A stretch of 64,000 bases of DNA from Arthrinium phaeospermum (taxonomy: Eukaryota > Ascomycota > Sordariomycetes > Amphisphaeriales > Apiosporaceae). The stretch is taken from contig QYRS01000010.1 in NCBI GenBank assembly GCA_006503535.1, positions 1,240,001-1,304,000 on the forward strand. The letters run 5' to 3'. This document shows, one piece after another, positions 1 through 9,059 of the stretch (position 1 is the stretch's first letter; each line of letters starts with the position of its first letter). Under the pieces are notes generated by a model. The model was not told the origin of the DNA and did no database searches. It saw only the letters and a list, made by a program, of their open reading frames with translations. A program made the translations under genes and the position numbers.

Positions 1-424
1 AGATTCTGGCGCGGGCATCATGGACCGCTCCAACAGGCTCATCGGCCAGCTTTGGGGAAGAAACCACTACGACGACGAGCCCAAGGTACCTGCCATCACC
101 TACTTCACCCGCATCACGGACATCTTTGATGACATCCAGGAGCGTTGGCCTGGTAGTATTCGGTGCTCACGGCCTAAGCTACCTGGCGAAGTACTTCAGA
201 CGGACGGAACGGACGGTGCTGCTCTCGCCATAACTGAGATCCTGAACAGTGTGTCATCGACAGAAGGAAGTACGGAATCGTTGTCGGACGAGAAGCACCT
301 GGACGTGATAACAGAGGTTCGCCGATCAAGTGCCAGGTCGGCTTTGATGGTCACGGGCAACGGCAACAAGGCGAAGCACTTTTGGGTTCAGCATGCAGCT
401 ACGTGGCCCAAACTCCAGGCTTGA
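1..424 (+). CDS. PA-clan (trypsin-like) serine protease-like protein, 3' end only
   Basis: Partial gene entering from the left edge; the reading frame is open from base 2. The first codons give DSGAG, the end of a GDSG-type nucleophile motif, followed by LIGQLWGRN and TDIFDDIQE. The same order is found in the protease-like domain of the gene at 45766-48623 (GDSGAAVVD, LIGQLWGRN, FDIFDDIQE), so the two are paralogues. After the shared block comes a roughly 90-residue tail, rich in Ser, Thr and Glu, that does not match the other copy, ending at TGA 422-424. The catalytic His and Asp and any N-terminal zinc fingers would lie outside the window. Assignment to the PA clan is inference from the Ser motif and the better-preserved relative. 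Confidence 0.7.
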   Translation, partial: DSGAGIMDRSNRLIGQLWGRNHYDDEPKVPAITYFTRITDIFDDIQERWPGSIRCSRPKLPGEVLQTDGTDGAALAITEILNSVSSTEGSTESLSDEKHLDVITEVRRSSARSALMVTGNGNKAKHFWVQHAATWPKLQA

Positions 425-1079
425 GGGTTGTTTCTCACACGTTCCTGCTTTCATCTCCTACATTTTCCATTTATGCATGTCTGTTATGTTGAACATGTGT
501 CGTTGGTATTTGCTGCCTAGCCGAGATTCCCTTATTGTACGGTGGTGTTTGCATTCGTCAACACATGTAGTGGGAATCAGCTTGCTCAAGTAACAGGCGT
601 GTGCTGATCTGATTGCTTTTATTTGAATTGATATTATTATCTTTTCCTTTGCGCGATGATCGTTTGCGAGACTGACCATGGTATCTTCTTTCTTGTTTGG
701 ATTGGGCGGACTACCAGCGGTTTTTGAGTTTACCCCTGAACCCAAATTGTAACTAGTGGCACCCTTGGGGTGTGCATAAAACAGATACGAGCTACCCCTA
801 TTTGACTCTGAATGTGGACTTCTCTTTGACTGTCAGAACTCAGCACTTGATTTTGTCTGGACAGCGACTTTGGATGTCGCTGGATCCCACCGACAGCTTC
901 CGGAAAGCAAACCGGCGATGTCTCAACCCAGCAGATACCAATCATTGCTTTCTCCCACCTGTCCTTGAATCATATCCCTGCACTTAACACGTGACTTTCC
1001 GCTGTATTGGTATGCTACATTCTTCTTTGGACTTGCATCCCGAGGCTTCCCCTCATTTTTCTGCGTAATTGTTGTCATC
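425..1079. other. Intergenic, no gene seen
   Basis: Separates the truncated protease-like gene from the fructosamine-kinase-like gene. T-rich stretches fit a 3' UTR followed by a promoter. Short frames here have no protein-like composition. Confidence 0.5.
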
Positions 1080-2430
1080 ATGCAAGCCAGTCAGGACTGG
1101 GACGGAACTCCAAACTGGGAGAAGGAGCCGGAAGTGCCCGAGAAGCACATTCATTACATTGACGACAATGTGCAATCTAGTATGTTTGAAGTTTCAGTGA
1201 GTCTGTAGTCTGATGGCTGACGGGACGTAGACCTACCGGGTGGGGTAACGGCCTACGAAATTGTACCTCATGGGGCTTCCTTCTGGACTCGAACTGCACG
1301 ACTCGAAGAGAATGGGCAACCTCACAAGTTTTTCCTCAAGGTATTTTCTGCTCTTTGTCAGGCTATTCAAGTGAGAGACCTTTAATTCAACTGTAATTCT
1401 ATGTCTAGGTTTCGATAGGGGATGATGGAAAAGGCATGATGCATGGCGAATTCGAGTCGATGAAAGTCTTGCATGAAACCGTACCAGAGCTGGTCCCTCG
1501 TCCCATTGCATGGGGCACGTACGACACGGCAGAAGACATCCATTTCCTGCTGTGCGAGTTTCACGACATGGACGAGGGGCTTTGTTCGCTGGACACGTTC
1601 CCCAAGCTCGTGGCCGATCTTCACAAAAAGGGGGTCTCGCCAACCGGCCAGTTCGGCTTCCCCGTCGCGACCTACCAGGGGCGGCTACCGCAGGACCCCA
1701 GATGGTGCGACACCTGGGAAGAGTGCTTCTCGCGTAACCTCGACATCATGTTCGAGCACGAGCTCAGGGCCCAGGGACCCCATGACGCGGAGCTGGCTGA
1801 GCTTCGACGGACGGTCTTGACGAGGATCGTCCCGCGGCTGTTGAGACCGATGGAGTCCGGAGGAAGACGAGTGGTCCCTCAATTGATCCACGGGGATCTA
1901 TGGGAGGGCAATGCGGGAACGGACAGAGTTACGGCAATCCCCAAGATATTTGATGCATGCAGTTGGTATGCACATAATGAATGTAAGACCTTTCTATAAA
2001 GATGACTCTGCGGACTAACTCCCGGCTAATGCAATCTTCCACAGTTGAGATGGCCCCATGGCGGCCAGCGAGACAAAAGATGCGAAAGCCCTACGTGGAT
2101 GCCTATCTCCGGCATTTCCCACCATCCGAGCCAACTGAGGACTTCGACGGCCGCAATGCTTTGTACGCGCTGTGAGCAGACAGAAATTGTAACCAGTGCG
2201 ATCAAGTTTGATAACTGACAACACTCGAGTCGCTTCAACTTGTGCTCTTCAGCACTATATCCTGGTAACCTGAATTACCGGAATGTGTAAGTTCTCACGA
2301 CGCCCCCTGATGCAGGTGACTTCATGATCTAATCACCATCTATAGGGTAAAAGCAGATCTCCGAGGCCTTGTAGAGCGATACCCAGAGACGTTTGAGCAA
2401 TGGCAAGAAGCACAGAACAAGACAAATTGA
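1080..2430 (+). CDS. Fructosamine/ketosamine-3-kinase-like protein
   Basis: Six exons: 1080-1179, 1231-1340, 1409-1982, 2045-2171, 2230-2286 and 2346-2430, giving about 350 residues; every junction keeps phase. The protein belongs to the fructosamine-3-kinase branch of the aminoglycoside phosphotransferase fold. It has the family N-terminal pattern (ASFWTRTARL, then FFLKV with the probable ATP-binding Lys), the catalytic loop HGDLWEGN near residues 231-238, an IFDAC metal-binding segment near 251, the AHNEFEMA segment, and a C-terminal LYALRFNL block recovered only after splicing. Family members phosphorylate ketosamines on glycated proteins so that the sugar is released; many fungal copies are untested. 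A stop inside the fourth intron would end the protein early, but family conservation continues beyond it. It converges on the MFS gene with a 103-nt gap. Confidence 0.8.
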
Positions 2431-2533
2431 GTAGAGGGATATTTGATCTTTCCTTTTGCTGTACTCCAAGGCTATCGTGGCCAAGCTAATTATAAAGATT
2501 ATTCTCATACGTCGTTCTATACAACGATTGAAA

Positions 2534-4144
2534 CTATCTTCTCGGTTGGGCTTCACAAGGACTAATAACCGTCCGACTAGCTGCTTCAAACTGTTTAACC
2601 CCTAATCTATGCCTACGCCAATCATGGCCTTTTCGCGTCAGTATCAAAACAGCGGCCATGCCACTCAAGCTACTGAGCAGCCCGATGAGCGTAAAGAAGT
2701 AACCCCGACCGATAGCAGAGACGAGGGGTTCCATGAAGGCGACAACGGCCGCCGACATGCCGCAACGCGTGATATTGCCCGCCGCAGCCGCCGTGCTGGG
2801 GCTCTCGGGGAAGATGTCCACGAGGAGAGCGTTGAAGGCCTGGTGGATCATCGTTCCCTGGGCCCCAATCAAGAACTGCAGGACCAGCGAGGCGCTGCAG
2901 TGGACTTCGTAGTGGACCAGCCACCCGAACGCGACGACCTCGCACATGTAGACCCCAAAGTTGAGCAGACAACCCCTGGCGCGGGCTTTCTCGATCGGGA
3001 AATCGTAGATGTCGTCGCCCTTTCTGTGGTCGGTAGGGAGGCCGTGGCTGACGGCGACGACCCGGTAGTTCCAGTCCATGAGCCGGCCCGCGAAGAAGCC
3101 GCCGGCGATGACGCCGGAGCCGCCGGCTAGGTACGACAGGCCGACCTGGTAGTTGTTGAAGTGGTAGATCGGCCCGTATATCACGGGTATTGATGTCTGG
3201 ATGCAGTACCAGACCGTGTAGACCACCGCGGCCGCCCAGAGTGTCAATGCCGTGTCCTTATAGAAGACGATTCTCAGGGGTCCTAGCGGGTTGGGGATAA
3301 TAAGCTTTCCTCGTCCATTGGCTGTCGTTCCTCGATCATCGCGACTCCCCAATTCCACATCACCCCGAATATCCTCGGCGGATACATCGTCTGCTGTCTG
3401 TTTCTCCTTACTGCGAAACTGCCCCTTTCTCCTTAGTAGCCGAAGGAGAACCTCCCACCACGTCCTCCAGATACCCTGGGCCGCCACGCTGCCGTTGCCC
3501 ACGATAGCGCGATTCGTCTCAGGCAAGGTCCAGCCGATAAGAAAGAACGCCGTGCCCCCGAAAACGACGAGGGTCCAAAAGCACCAGTCGGGCCGGCCCG
3601 TCTCCCAGGCAATGACGCCACCGAGGAGGGGCCCCGCGCAGGGCCCCAAGTTGGTGGCGGCCATGAGCGGGCCCAGCATGCGCCCCCGCTCCGAGGACGC
3701 GACGACGTCGGCCACGACGCCGTAGGCCAGCGCCAGGACCGCGGACCCGCCTAGGCTCTGCAGCCCGCGCAGGACGAGCAGGGCCGCGTAGCTCGTGCGG
3801 TTCAGCGCCAGGCCCAGGCCCGCGGCGGCGTACACGGCGAAGGTGCCCAGCAGCACGGGGCGCCGCCCGAAGGAGTCCGAGAGGGGCGCGAACAGGGCGG
3901 GCGAGACGGCTTGGAATACGACGTACAGCGTGATGGTCAGGTTGATGGCTTGGACCGAGGTGGCGTATTGGGTGCTGAGCAGTTCGATTAGGGGGAAGTA
4001 GATTGTGGCGGTGAGGGACGAGGCGAGGGTTACGTAGCCCAGTAGGAAAACGAGAAAGCGGCGGCGCCGGTCGCTGAAATGGAAATATGCGTCATCGCCG
4101 CCGGTTCCGGCTCGACTGTCTTGTGCTTCTGGATTGGCTGTCAT
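2534..4144 (-). CDS. MFS transporter, DHA1 drug:H+ antiporter family
   Basis: Single-exon gene of 536 residues starting at ATG 4144. It has a hydrophilic N-terminus (about 30 residues), two six-helix halves and a charged central loop near residues 235-280. Recognisable motifs are DSFGRRPVL after helix 2 (MFS motif A), RGRMLGPLMA, and NLGPCAGPLLGG (motif C, the antiporter signature) in helix 5. The family exports drugs, polyamines or fungal metabolites from the plasma membrane using the proton gradient. The substrate cannot be read from sequence. The O-methyltransferase 0.5 kb upstream on the same strand makes export of a methylated metabolite a possible, unproven role. Confidence 0.85.
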   Translation of the reverse strand: MTANPEAQDSRAGTGGDDAYFHFSDRRRRFLVFLLGYVTLASSLTATIYFPLIELLSTQYATSVQAINLTITLYVVFQAVSPALFAPLSDSFGRRPVLLGTFAVYAAAGLGLALNRTSYAALLVLRGLQSLGGSAVLALAYGVVADVVASSERGRMLGPLMAATNLGPCAGPLLGGVIAWETGRPDWCFWTLVVFGGTAFFLIGWTLPETNRAIVGNGSVAAQGIWRTWWEVLLRLLRRKGQFRSKEKQTADDVSAEDIRGDVELGSRDDRGTTANGRGKLIIPNPLGPLRIVFYKDTALTLWAAAVVYTVWYCIQTSIPVIYGPIYHFNNYQVGLSYLAGGSGVIAGGFFAGRLMDWNYRVVAVSHGLPTDHRKGDDIYDFPIEKARARGCLLNFGVYMCEVVAFGWLVHYEVHCSASLVLQFLIGAQGTMIHQAFNALLVDIFPESPSTAAAAGNITRCGMSAAVVAFMEPLVSAIGRGYFFTLIGLLSSLSGMAAVLILTRKGHDWRRHRLGVKQFEAASRTVISPCEAQPRR

Positions 4145-4651
4145 AGTCCAAGTGTGTGTAAATGTCCACTGCTTTCTTTCTGAGATAATGCCGTCTTAAC
4201 ATCAGTAGGGGGTAGGAAGCCGAGTAGACGCATCATGATTTGCAGACCCCGCACCATTCAGGAATGCAACGCTGTTTGTTGGTGGCCCAACACCCCGGCC
4301 CAGCATGTCGGGACGCAGCAATACCTATTGAACCCAGTTTTTCTGTTATTATGGAAGAAACTTTACTTGCTGATTACATTGACGAAATCCGTGAAGCAGG
4401 TTCAAGTCTATCAAGCCTGATTTGGAAGTGGCGTCGCTCCAGCATTGTGTAACACTCAGGGAAAGGGGCAAAACTACGAGATGTTGGCTGTCCTACCACT
4501 ATTCAATATCTTCAGACCTTTGTGTGCATCACCACAACATATGAGGATTGAACAAATCATCTTGAAGACTGGATAATGGATCAATCTATAAAAGTAGGCC
4601 AAAATCTCGGATTCGGTACCGCTGTATTCAAATAACAACCAGAGATACGGA
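4145..4651. other. Intergenic, probable promoter of the MFS gene
   Basis: Lies between the MFS start and the end of the O-methyltransferase, both on the minus strand. It should contain the 5' UTR and promoter of the transporter. No specific site was recognised. Confidence 0.4.
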
Positions 4652-6167
4652 TCAGTCGCCCTGCCACTCGACCACCAAGAACCAGAGGTTGGAACCCGGT
4701 GGCTGTTTGGCCCATTGGAGCACGAATCCAGGACTCGCAGCGCGGATGACCTGCTTCCAGTCATCCAGCTCACGCTCATGGGCATTTTGGAGTTCCATCA
4801 TTGTGAGGTCCATGGACCTAGCAGGTGTCAGTCCAGACGCCCAGATGAGTAATAGACAAGAGATACAACCGCGGCGTACTCACCTGAGACGATGTTCTTG
4901 CCAATTTGACAAGACGCCTGGTTCCGCAAGAACATTGTCGTTGATCACAATCTTGGCGCCCTTCTTCAGCGCCGGGATGTGATTCCGCAAAATCTCGATA
5001 CAGTACTTGTCGGACCAGTTGTGGAGGATCCACCGGAAGAAGTAAACATCCGCTCCCTTGACAGGCTGCTCCGTAAGGAAGTCGTGTGTCATGAACTGAA
5101 CTCGGCCGGAGACGTCGGCCGGGACGGCGCTCTTGGCCGTCTCGACCACGGGTTGCAGATCCTGGACTACAAACTCCAGACTTGGGAATTGGCGGGCAAT
5201 CGCAATCGAAATAAACCCGTGTGAACCGCCAACCTGGTTAGAAGCATCAGCGGAGGCGCGGCGGGTTAGTGTCGGGGTTTGCAACTTACGTCTACCACGC
5301 GGCCAGTTCCATGCTCGCCCCAGGGGTAACCGTTGACCACGTGCGAGACCTCGAAGCCTGTTCCCTCATTAAAAGCCCTCATGGCGTTCGCGAAACGCCG
5401 GGCACGCTCGGGGTTCGCCGCAAAGATCTCGTAGACGGACTTGTCCGAGTTGTTCGCCAGAGCGAAGCCCTGCGCAAGTGTGTCAGTGGCGGTAATTAGC
5501 ATGGCTGCTGTAAAACAAGGATTTGCCAACGTACCGTCTCGTTCGGCTCCTCGGACCCCGGGTATTTGCAGAGGGCCTCGCACGTGTAGGCGGCGGCTTG
5601 CCAAAGGTCGTCGGCACCTGCGCCGACCCAGTCGCGAATGACATCGTCCTCTGCCAGCAGGCGGGACACGGCGTTGTGGGACACGACGCCACGGCGGCTC
5701 TCGGTAAAAGTCCCCTGCACCATCGCATACCGCAAGAAGCGGCGGACGAGAGTCTCGCTAAGGCCAGATGTGGCGGCTATCTCTTCGAAAGTGGCCGTGC
5801 TGCCAACAGGGAAGGACTGCGCCAGGCGGAATCGAGTGATGGCTTGTTGAGTGATAAGCTCATCGTGCTTTTCCAACACGTCAGCCAGGGAGGTAATGAC
5901 TACATGGAGGGGTCAATATCAGTCTACCGTGTAGCTCATCAAGTGCTCCCGTGGGCCAAGCATAAGCCGGCGAAGTTCTAGAGTATCATCTATCACGGCC
6001 ACGCGGGCAGCCTCCATTTCTGGGTTGTCCTTTGGGATCGGTGAATCCGTTGGTCCATTGATATCAAAAGAGGGTACAGGCAGATTGTTCAAGACCAAAA
6101 AGTCATTCAACTTCGTCGTGTTGGCTGCAATCCTAGAGGATAATTCGACGATGCGCGTTGTCGACAT
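4652..6167 (-). CDS. SAM-dependent O-methyltransferase, plant/COMT type (family 2)
   Basis: Five exons (minus strand): 5928-6167, 5535-5867, 5290-5469, 4884-5233 and 4652-4817; 422 residues, all phases agree. The N-terminal half has the winged-helix dimerisation region (SATFEEIAATSGLSETLVRR-type segment near residues 108-127). The SAM-binding motif DVGGSHG spans residues 251-257 across an intron. The catalytic His is H322 in RWILHNWSD, and KIVINDNVL and RSMDLTMM follow as in the AflP-like family. The first intron (5868-5927) was placed with its acceptor after GGAAAAG, because this restores HDELITQQAITRF and gives a good branch point. Such enzymes methylate hydroxyls of polyketides and other aromatics. 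No polyketide synthase lies in the window. Confidence 0.85.
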
Positions 6168-7521
6168 ATTGGGCTAGTGAATCGAAATTTGCTTCCGTGA
6201 AAATGACTGATACAAGAAGTCGAGGCGGGAAACAAAACGGAATAAAAATCTTGTAATACATATTCAAGAAATTCAGGTAAAGGACATATCGGTACGTTAT
6301 GCGAATTCTTCTGGTGTTGGTTGGAGCCCCGCGCATCCGTTGGTTATGCCGACGGAACACGGAAAGGGGAAGCAAGGGGGCGTTCGGCGCGAGAGGGGTA
6401 AGCAGGGAGGATCCATCGGATGAGATCAAAACCCGAACACATTTTGATAAGTGATAGCATGGCTCATAGTCAAGGGCAGTGTATTGAATACGGCGGGAAC
6501 TCTACTACGCCAGATCAAAGAATGTATTAATCTAATATCAACTATCAGAACTCTGAGGTTACTGAGAATAGTGCGTTGCTGGCATGTGTAGGCGCTTCGG
6601 GGTACTATGCATACACGCAATCCGACCCTGTCTGGCATGCCGACCCCCCCTGTTCACTTTTGTCCGAACGAAGTGTGTAGGTTTAGTGGGGGTGATCTTA
6701 ATCTGGATTACCCGAAGTCGGGGTAGTCTCACTCTTCAACGGCTCCGTTGTGGTGGCGTTTATAGTCAGGTCCCTTGTCTCAGACGTTGCCTGCCGCGTA
6801 AGAGGGTTAATGAGATAATAATAGATAGAGTTCATAGCTCTCTGTACACCGAAATAGCTTCTCCAATTCTTGGCGTGGTAACGGAGAGGCAGAGGGGCCA
6901 AAGAGCGGGACGGCAAAGAAAACGAATATGGATAGCGAGCGCCTCTTAAACCTAAGTACGTCTTGCTATGCACATTTATGTACTTAGGTCTAATTCCTAG
7001 CTTGATTTTGGCTTCAGCCACAATGTGCCGTATACATAGATACGTCAAGTGTACTGCTTGAACTTGTGGTATTCCGCGGAGAAAGAGAGGCATAGGGTAA
7101 CAACAATGATCTCACAGCAGAGAATTTGATGAATCCCACGGACAGGACATTTTGAAGATGCATATGCGGACGAGCTGCTATTTCTACTTGTATCGGTCAC
7201 TGGTACGCATAGCTAATTACCATTAGGGACTGTCGCCCATCTGGGAGACTCAAACAACTTATCTTCCCATAATACATCTTCACTGATGGCGGTCACTTGA
7301 GATAGGTTTGCAAGAACTTTGTACGATGTATAACATTATTTTCTCATGAACTAGATATAAATCAAGACTCCCGAGACTGAACCAAGTATTATCTATTACC
7401 AGAAACGACCAAGGCAGCTCAAATCATAAACCCATTTTTCAGCAACAAACTCCAGTAGCCCCTCCCATATTGTGTACCCCTCCGTGTTTTGCATTACTTC
7501 TGAAGTGGTGCAATCCACCTC
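6168..7521. other. Intergenic, no gene seen; small hairpin inside
   Basis: Carries the upstream region of the O-methyltransferase and the 3' flank of the secreted-protein gene. Short frames in it are not convincing. A perfect 10-bp inverted repeat is listed separately. Confidence 0.5.
6950..6989. repeat. Perfect inverted repeat, 10-bp arms, 20-nt loop
   Basis: ACCTAAGTAC at 6950-6959 is the exact reverse complement of GTACTTAGGT at 6980-6989. Function is unknown; it could be a protein-binding dyad, a transcript hairpin or chance. Confidence 0.5.
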
Positions 7522-8913
7522 TTACAGGCAGTAAGACCACGAGGTCTCAATGTCGTAGAAGGAGGATCCCTGCTGGCCAGGGTGGTAGGTGGCGGCAGAG
7601 GGCTCGTACTGCTGGGCGAAGAGCTTGCAGTAGGTGCCCTTGGGAATGCCGTTCTCCTTGATCATGAAGGCGTTGAAGAAGTTGCACTTGCCAGGGTTGT
7701 AACCGAAGTAGCTCGACCACTTGGACCAGAAAGAAGAGGCGACGTTCTTGGCGTTCTGAGCCTGGGCGTACTTGGAGCAGAGGGAGACGTCGAAGGGGCC
7801 GGGGAAGAAGTGCTGGCCGAGGCAGGTACGGGGGTGGTCGTGGACAGCGCCGCACTTCTTGGGCTTGCTGCAGCCGGAGGGAGTCGCGGGCGTGGTGGTG
7901 TTCGCCTTGGTGTAGCCGTTGGAACCAGTGATGACGACTTGGAAACCGTCAGTGCGGTTCTGGCCCTGGTTGACAGCAGCTTCGGCAGTGACACCAGATC
8001 CCCAGTAGGAGCACTTGTAGTTGGTGATGGAGCTCGGGACAGGGCAAGAGCACTTCTCGGGGTTCCATGCGGGGTCACGCTCCATGTAGATGTTGAAGCT
8101 GGTGCAGAGATCGGTGTTATCGCAGTGGGCGGCGCAGGCGTCGACATCGTAGCTCTTCAGGGTCTCGAAGCCGAGGTAAGTGTTGGCGTTGACAGCGGCG
8201 TTCAGGTCCTTGAAGGTAGAAGCATAGCCCTTAGGGTCTTTGGCGTTCTTGGCAATCTTGTGGAGAGCATCGTCAGCCAAGAAACCATCAGCAGTGTCGA
8301 CCTTGGCCTTAGGGCCGTAGCCATCGGGCTGGGGTGCGCAAGGATCCTCGGGGTTGATGAAACCACAGAATGTGCCTTCCTCGAACGGCTTGGCGCAATC
8401 AGTGGCGGTGGTGAAAGCGAAAGTGTTGGTCCAGCTGACGGGTGTGCAGGTAGAGGGCACGATGCCAGTGCTGGTAGGGACCGGAGACGAAGCGGCGACG
8501 GTGGTAGTCGGCTGGGCCGAAGTGACAGTGGTCATCGGGATAGTACCGTAGCCAGTGTTGGTCGGCTGAGGGTTCTGCCCGTAGCCAGTCTTGCTGGGCT
8601 GGGGAGGGTTCTGACCGTAGCCACCACCGTTGGAAGGGGGCTGAGGGCACCAGAACCACCAGCAGAAAGTGCGCTTGTCCAAGTTGCGCTTCTCGGGGAC
8701 GGCAGCAGTGGCCTCGGCCGAAGCGACGGAGGAAGCGGCGGCGGTTGCGCTGGAGGCAGCGGCAGCAGTGTTGTAGACATTGTCCTGCTTCTGAATGCCA
8801 AAGGCAGGGCCAGTAGCAGCCGGGGCATCGTGAACAGCGTTCAAGTCAAGGGCCTGAGGCGCGGGCGAAGCGGCAACGAGCGCCGCAGCACCGAGAATGA
8901 TGGCAGAGCGCAT
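7522..8913 (-). CDS. Secreted cysteine-rich protein with Kex2-type sites, function unknown
   Basis: Intronless, 463 residues from ATG 8913. The N-terminus MRSAIILGAAALVAASPAPQ is a good signal peptide. An Ala/Ser-rich stretch follows, then two dibasic Kex2-type sites (KR at 75-76 and 80-81). Directly after the second lies CWWFWC (residues 84-89), then a Gly/Pro/Gln-rich linker with three GYG units and a Thr/Ser/Pro-rich stretch likely to be O-glycosylated. The C-terminal 300 residues are a cysteine-rich globular region with a segment around CAAHCDNTDLC and a C-terminal block rich in aromatics (SYFGYNPGKCNFF). The arrangement suggests an exported cell-wall or extracellular protein processed in the Golgi. 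I do not recognise a named family and assign no activity. Codon use is strongly biased to C/G at third positions, suggesting high expression. Confidence 0.8.
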   Translation of the reverse strand: MRSAIILGAAALVAASPAPQALDLNAVHDAPAATGPAFGIQKQDNVYNTAAAASSATAAASSVASAEATAAVPEKRNLDKRTFCWWFWCPQPPSNGGGYGQNPPQPSKTGYGQNPQPTNTGYGTIPMTTVTSAQPTTTVAASSPVPTSTGIVPSTCTPVSWTNTFAFTTATDCAKPFEEGTFCGFINPEDPCAPQPDGYGPKAKVDTADGFLADDALHKIAKNAKDPKGYASTFKDLNAAVNANTYLGFETLKSYDVDACAAHCDNTDLCTSFNIYMERDPAWNPEKCSCPVPSSITNYKCSYWGSGVTAEAAVNQGQNRTDGFQVVITGSNGYTKANTTTPATPSGCSKPKKCGAVHDHPRTCLGQHFFPGPFDVSLCSKYAQAQNAKNVASSFWSKWSSYFGYNPGKCNFFNAFMIKENGIPKGTYCKLFAQQYEPSAATYHPGQQGSSFYDIETSWSYCL

Positions 8914-9045
8914 CTTGGGCAACAGGGATTAAAAGATTAATAAGATTAGCGAGTGTATGATAGAAGCGAGTGTGTATGGTAAAGCTTGCTTGGCTCTGAG
9001 AGGATGAGGAACAAAAAGTCAGAGATCGGGGGATGTCAGCCCAGT

Positions 9046-9053
9046 CTATATAG
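9046..9053 (-). promoter_or_regulatory. Candidate TATA box of the secreted-protein gene
   Basis: CTATATAG lies about 135 nt upstream of the ATG at 8913 in otherwise mixed-composition DNA. The distance allows a 5' UTR of usual fungal length. Confidence 0.4.
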
Positions 9054-9059
9054 GCAGTT

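Noticed and set aside
7582..8940. 452-codon open frame on the plus strand
   Set aside because: Exact antisense shadow of the 463-residue secreted protein gene; it arises from strong third-position GC bias and has low-complexity Gly/Val/Arg composition.
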